DNA of 8,567 nt from the NCBI GenBank assembly GCA_910579155.1, contig CAJTTS010000123.1, forward strand, positions 1-8,567, given 5' to 3'. Positions 5,972 through 8,567 of this stretch are shown piece after piece. Within the stretch, counting starts at the first letter, position 1; the number at the start of each line of letters is the position of its first letter. The notes beneath the pieces are model-generated. The model ran no database searches and was not told the origin of the DNA. It worked only from the letters and a program-made list of their open reading frames with translations. Origin of the DNA: an uncultured Oscillospiraceae bacterium (lineage in GTDB: Bacteria; Bacillota_A; Clostridia; Oscillospirales; Oscillospiraceae). A program made the translations under genes and the position numbers.

Positions 5972-5986
5972 GTCTCATGGTGAGAT
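5972..5986. promoter_or_regulatory. Palindromic operator-like site, copy 4
   Basis: On the minus strand the core ATCTCA-CCA-TGAGAC with ACATTT after it matches copy 1 over 20 consecutive bases, although the two are 5.3 kb apart. It starts 6 bp past the repA stop codon. It is nested in a longer imperfect inverted repeat (GGTTG at 5960 to CAACC at 5997). The 114-bp repA-parB gap thus holds copies 3 and 4, and I see no convincing -35/-10 pair there. Confidence 0.7.
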
Positions 5987-5991
5987 TTATT

Positions 5992-6936
5992 TCAACCAAA
6001 GTCATGGCGCACGGCGGCGGAATAGTAAGGGCCCATCGTCACCGGCGCATTGTAAAGCGCCGTGAGAAGATAGGCCCGGATGTTGTTGATTTTCGTGGTG
6101 GTCTGGCGCATGGCCTCGATGATGTATTCGATATGGGTGCTGTCCAGCCTTCGGAACCTCTGCTTCACTGTGTCCGCTGGCAGATTCTCCCCAGCGATCC
6201 GCAGGGTGGGGGCGGTGCTGCCCAGCACGTCCACCACCAGCTCCAAAAGGCTTTCTACATCGTCATAGGGGTGGGCCCGCTGTAGGCCCTCAAAGTCAAT
6301 ATTTGCTTTGACTTCCTTCCTCAATTCGTATCGATCCATCCCCATGGTCCCGCCTGGGGGCTTGGGGGGAAGGATGGATGGATCAGGGTGGCTAAAATCA
6401 GTTTGATTTCCCTTAGTATGATTAGGGTCGGTTTTTTCGACCTCTTGAGGTGGTTTTTTCCGACTTCTTGAGGTCGAATTTCCCGACGTCTTGGGGTGGC
6501 TTTTTTCGACCTCTGGGCAGGGCATGAAATGATCCAGGGGCGGCGGGGCCGGTTCCGGGGGCGCTGTCCGGGTGGTGAACCGCTTGACATAGAGCTTGGT
6601 GGGGCGGCCCTGGCCCTGCTTGACGCGCTCGACCAAACCAATACCCTTCTTGTTGTCCAACTCGGCCAGCAGCTTCATGGCCTTGTCCCGTCCGCAGCAC
6701 ATATCCCCGCATATCTCGTCCACGGTGTAGTAGATATAGACGCGCCCGTAATCGTCATACCAGCTATTTTTCGCGGACAGGCCCATGCGGTCCAGCAGCA
6801 TACCATAGAGCAGCTTGGCGTCCGTGGAAACGTGCTTGAATTTCTGATCCGTGATCAGCAGGCGGGGGATTTTGAAATAGATAAATTCTTCCGATTCAGC
6901 ACCATAGAAATAGTCCGATAAAATGACTTCCGGCAT
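5992..6936 (-). CDS. repA: RepA_N-type replication initiator with DUF6017-like C-terminus
   Basis: This 314-residue protein begins with a RepA_N domain (PF06970), about residues 7-120. Hallmarks include DYFYGAESEEFIYFKIPRLL (8-27), STDAKLLYGMLLDRMGLS (37-54), the winged-helix segment DDYGRVYIYYTVDEI (61-75), and LVERVKQGQGRPTKLYVK (101-118). A low-complexity middle (about 121-195) is partly encoded by 23-bp DNA repeats. The C-terminal part (about 199-314: MDRYELRKEVKANIDFEGL, then LLELVVDVLGS, HIEYIIEAMRQTTTKINNIRAYLLTALYNAP) matches the DUF6017 module usually fused to such RepA proteins in Clostridia elements. RepA_N proteins initiate theta replication of low-copy Gram-positive plasmids, and related ICEs use them to replicate the excised circle. 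The ATG at 6936 has GGGAGG 11 bases upstream, slightly far. The gene has its own promoter (7082-7110) and leads the operon. Confidence 0.9.
   Translation of the reverse strand: MPEVILSDYFYGAESEEFIYFKIPRLLITDQKFKHVSTDAKLLYGMLLDRMGLSAKNSWYDDYGRVYIYYTVDEICGDMCCGRDKAMKLLAELDNKKGIGLVERVKQGQGRPTKLYVKRFTTRTAPPEPAPPPLDHFMPCPEVEKSHPKTSGNSTSRSRKKPPQEVEKTDPNHTKGNQTDFSHPDPSILPPKPPGGTMGMDRYELRKEVKANIDFEGLQRAHPYDDVESLLELVVDVLGSTAPTLRIAGENLPADTVKQRFRRLDSTHIEYIIEAMRQTTTKINNIRAYLLTALYNAPVTMGPYYSAAVRHDFG
6438..6517. repeat. 23-bp iterons inside repA: candidate replication origin
   Basis: On the plus strand, units start with CGAC at 6438, 6461, 6484 and 6507, exactly 23 bp apart. The core is cGACcTCTTGaGGTgG followed by a T-run; the fourth copy is cut short, and a degenerate tail (GGTCGGTTTTTT, 6426-6437) sits at the other end. 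Because 23 is not a multiple of 3, the encoded peptide does not repeat, so the repeat is conserved as DNA. In RepA_N plasmids such as pAD1 the origin lies within the central part of rep as direct repeats, exactly this position. RepA binding here is inferred. Confidence 0.75.
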
Positions 6937-6970
6937 GGCCGTTGCAGCCTCCCTTCTATAGTTATATGAA

Positions 6971-7002
6971 AGCGCCGCTCAAAGTCAAATTTGAACGGCG
7001 CT
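6971..7002 (-). promoter_or_regulatory. Leader hairpin upstream of repA (possible attenuator)
   Basis: AGCGCCGCTCAAA (6971-6983) pairs with TTTGAACGGCGCT (6990-7002): 12 of 13 pairs, 6-base loop. It sits in the roughly 140-base leader between the repA promoter and ATG, ending 34 bases before the start codon. On the minus strand it is followed by TTTCATAT, a weak terminator tail. Many Gram-positive rep genes are controlled by leader attenuation or antisense RNA; that role here is inference. Confidence 0.5.
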
Positions 7003-7081
7003 CGAAAATTCTTATTTTGGATAAAACCTCATGCTTAGCGGCAGAAAACCATGAAATAAATACCTTGTTTTAAGTCCTATA

Positions 7082-7110
7082 ATTACACTCCGACCAACTT
7101 GCATTGACAA
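7082..7110 (-). promoter_or_regulatory. Predicted sigma-A promoter for repA
   Basis: On the minus strand, TTGTCA (7110-7105) and TGTAAT (7087-7082) are separated by exactly 17 bases; each hexamer differs from consensus at one position. Initiation would fall near 7075, giving a leader of about 140 bases that contains the hairpin at 6971-7002. A terminator lies just upstream (7124-7153), isolating this promoter. Confidence 0.6.
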
Positions 7111-7123
7111 AAAAGATGCAGAC

Positions 7124-7153
7124 AAAAATCCCGCACTGAAGTGCGGGATTTTT
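7124..7153. terminator. Bidirectional intrinsic terminator upstream of repA
   Basis: AAAAATCCCGCAC-TGAA-GTGCGGGATTTTT is a perfect stem with an A-run before and a T-run after, so it can terminate transcription from either side. It separates the repA promoter from minus-strand transcription coming from the IS110 side. Confidence 0.85.
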
Positions 7154-7319
7154 GCACACAAAGCAGAAAAACAAGAGTAATCAGAAACAATAACCGCATA
7201 TTGGAAAAATCAGAGAGCGTAAAATAAAAATAACGTGCCGGAGATGCAAATCCGCCGAATTTGGGGATTTCAGGAAACACACGAGACTCGAACTCCCAAG
7301 CACTCAAAAAGCGAAGAAG
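7154..7319. other. AT-rich non-coding stretch with a weak tRNA 3'-end-like segment
   Basis: I see no convincing gene here. A short inverted repeat, AAATCC (7248-7253) / GGATTT (7265-7270), is present. On the minus strand 7297-7273 reads GGGAGTTCGAGTCTCGTGTG then TTTCC, which resembles a tRNA T-arm (TTCGAGT loop, three good stem pairs, one mismatch, one G-T). No 5' half of a tRNA is present, so at best it is a tRNA fragment such as an attachment-site remnant. Confidence 0.3.
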
Positions 7320-7368
7320 GCCGCCCGCTGTCCTGCCAAGCATTGGTAAGGACGGCGGGCGGCTTTTT
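7320..7368 (+). terminator. Strong intrinsic terminator
   Basis: GCCGCCCGCTGTCCT (7320-7334) pairs with AGGACGGCGGGCGGC (7349-7363), 14 Watson-Crick pairs plus one G-T. An inner CCAA/TTGG stem lies in the loop (7336-7346), and TTTTT follows at 7364-7368. No plus-strand gene ends nearby. The opposite strand also has a T-rich tail (CTTCTTCGCTTTTT), so it may instead stop transcripts leaving the IS110 element. Confidence 0.8.
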
Positions 7369-7602
7369 CGTTCTATCAACTGTTCACATTGGTGCTTATG
7401 CTTACTTTGTCCCTCAATCGTTGTTGGTAATGGTAATAGCTTTCTCAATGCCTTTCGGCTATACTTGCCTTGCAATCAGCGGAAAGATTAACTATTAGAA
7501 GTCAACCCCTAAAATGAAGGGCGGTGGAAAAAGTTAAGATGATTCAAGAAGGGTATAGCAAAGCAGAGGTCCAGGAGGACCTCGGATAGCGATCAAGGAC
7601 AA
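7369..7602. other. Non-coding gap holding the 3' flank of the IS110 element
   Basis: No gene is supported here. The part next to the transposase stop contains a perfect inverted repeat, GAGGTCC-AGGA-GGACCTC (7566-7583). Further out, on the minus strand, GGGTTGACTTCTAATAGTTAAT (split here: GGGTTGACTTC then TAATAGTTAAT) at about 7490-7510 resembles the outer end of some Clostridia IS110 elements from memory. The IS boundary is therefore placed only roughly, and no target repeat can be used because this family usually makes none. Confidence 0.35.
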
Positions 7603-8567
7603 TCAAATTGCTGGGCAATAAGGCTGCCTGGATTTCTCCAGAGCAAAGATAAGCCTTACCAGCTTCTTGGCGGCATGGGATAAGGCGACGTTGTAATGCT
7701 TGCCCTCAGCCCGTTTTTTGGCAAGGTAAGCGGCGAAAGTTGGGTCCCATTGGCAGACATACTTGGCAGCGTTGTAGAGGGCATAACGCAGATACCGTGA
7801 GCCGCGTTTCTCCATGTGAGGATAGCAGTTTTTAAGCTGCCCGGACTGGTAAGTGGAGGGGGACATTCCCGCATAGGCCAGCAGCTTATCAGGGGAAGCG
7901 AAGCGAGAGAAGTCACCGATCTCGGCCAGGATCATGGCGCCCATGCGGTATCCGATCCCTGGAATAGTGGTAATGGGAGAGTGCAGTTCGTCCATGATAG
8001 CCTGTATCGCGGCTTCAATTTCTTCGATCTCGGCATCCAGTTCCCGGATGAGCCGGATGGTGTGCTGCAATTCCAGGGACTTGGCAGGCATCTTGGAGCC
8101 AACGGAGCATCTGGCGGCATCCCGGATCTCCGCAGCCATATCCCTCCCATAGCGGCCTCTGGAGGCATCCATCAACAGGGCCTTCAATCTGGTCAGATGC
8201 GCGGCGGCAATTTGTTTGGCTCCCGGGAACTCGGACAGCAGCGCATAAACCGACGCCATATGAAGTGTTGGTACCAGTTTCTCCAACTCGGGAAACAGGA
8301 TACACACCAGCCTGGAAACGGAAGTTTTTAATTTGGCCCGCTCTTTTACCTTATCAAAACGGTATCTGGTGAGTGACTTTAGCTCCTCGTTGTGGTATGC
8401 TGTATCCGTGTAGGGTTTGAGGCCCGCATCGGACAAAAGCATAGCCGCAATCGTTCGCGCATCCACACGGTCCGTCTTCGTCTTCCTGAGACTGAGACTT
8501 TTCCGGTATAGATTGGTGCGCAGAGGGTTCAAGACATAGGTGGCCAGACCGTTGTCAAGAAGAAACC
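7490..8567 (-). mobile_element. IS110-family insertion sequence, partial (right side of window)
   Basis: This comprises the transposase gene plus about 100 bp of 3' flank. The 5' end of the gene and the other element end lie beyond the window. IS110 elements move through DEDD-type transposases guided by a bridge RNA encoded in a non-coding end. In the IS110 group that RNA is upstream of the gene, which would be outside this window. The inner boundary at 7490 is approximate. Confidence 0.6.
7603..8567 (-). CDS. IS110-family transposase, N-terminus cut by the window edge
   Basis: The frame is open from the right edge (first visible residues FLLDNGLATYVLNPL, the L at 8532 being a TTG codon that is internal, not a start) to TGA at 7603-7605: about 320 residues visible. 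The end of the DEDD/RuvC-like domain (PF01548) is present with TKTDRVDART, whose two Asp residues three apart correspond to the last two acidic catalytic positions. Next is an arginine/lysine-rich coiled helix region. The C-terminal Transposase_20 domain (PF02371) starts near 7974 with ITTIPGIGYRMGAMILAEIG and includes LLAYAGMSPSTYQSGQ, the region that carries the family's catalytic serine. Only the first one or two acidic motifs are out of view. No frameshift or stop interrupts it, so it may be active. Its codon use is less GC-biased than the ICE genes, consistent with separate arrival. Confidence 0.92.
   Translation of the reverse strand, partial: FLLDNGLATYVLNPLRTNLYRKSLSLRKTKTDRVDARTIAAMLLSDAGLKPYTDTAYHNEELKSLTRYRFDKVKERAKLKTSVSRLVCILFPELEKLVPTLHMASVYALLSEFPGAKQIAAAHLTRLKALLMDASRGRYGRDMAAEIRDAARCSVGSKMPAKSLELQHTIRLIRELDAEIEEIEAAIQAIMDELHSPITTIPGIGYRMGAMILAEIGDFSRFASPDKLLAYAGMSPSTYQSGQLKNCYPHMEKRGSRYLRYALYNAAKYVCQWDPTFAAYLAKKRAEGKHYNVALSHAAKKLVRLIFALEKSRQPYCPAI

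Noticed and set aside
7083..7475. A 130-residue minus-strand frame in the gap upstream of repA
   Set aside because: It reads straight through two strong terminator hairpins and the repA promoter, with no ribosome-binding site or family resemblance.
7235..7498. An 87-residue plus-strand frame with a hydrophobic end (VPQSLLVMVIAFSMPFGYTC)
   Set aside because: It crosses the terminator at 7320-7368 and lacks a ribosome-binding site. The hydrophobic run alone is not enough to call a gene.
7490..7602. A complete IS110 bridge RNA in the 3' flank
   Set aside because: The flank is only about 100 bp and shows one short hairpin. In the IS110 group the bridge RNA lies upstream of the gene, outside this window.
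8487..8498. Two tandem TGAGAC copies in the transposase gene
   Set aside because: There are no opposing arms; they encode the conserved SLSLR segment of the transposase.

Overview
The window looks like part of an integrative and conjugative or mobilizable element from a fairly GC-rich gut Clostridia lineage (Oscillospiraceae-like). This placement is inferred from gene families and codon use, not from a marker gene. Almost everything between about 110 and 6940 lies on the minus strand and reads as one module. In transcription order it holds a RepA_N-type replication initiator, a large ParB-like protein with two ParB/Srx folds, the antirestriction protein ArdA, a DUF3846 protein, an ArdC-like/ImmA-IrrE metallopeptidase protein, an LPD28-like small protein, an unrecognised 199-residue protein, a structured non-coding gap that is a good oriT candidate, MobC, and the start of a relaxase. 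Most gene junctions overlap or are only a few bases apart, so translational coupling is likely.

Left edge (1-128): the relaxase reads normally for about 73 residues, then loses family similarity and stops. On the other strand, an open frame enters from the window edge and ends about 50 bp from that breakpoint. This looks like the junction of another inserted element or a rearrangement, and it probably disables this copy of the relaxase.

Non-coding control regions: a 15-bp palindrome, GTCTCA-N3-TGAGAC, occurs four times and only between genes. Two copies lie upstream of mobC and two lie between repA and parB. It is the strongest candidate for a shared operator or partition site linking replication/partition with mobilization. 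Inside repA, a 23-bp DNA repeat (not a multiple of 3) marks a probable iteron origin.

Right part (6937-8567): upstream of repA lie a good sigma-A-like promoter, a leader hairpin and a bidirectional terminator. After these comes an AT-richer stretch of about 450 bp with a second strong terminator and no convincing gene. The window ends in an IS110-family transposase whose N-terminus runs off the edge.

Taken together, RepA and ParB would serve replication and maintenance of the excised or circular form. MobC, the relaxase and oriT would start transfer. The ArdA/ArdC/DUF3846/LPD28 cluster next to oriT sits where a leading-region anti-defence cassette would be expected.
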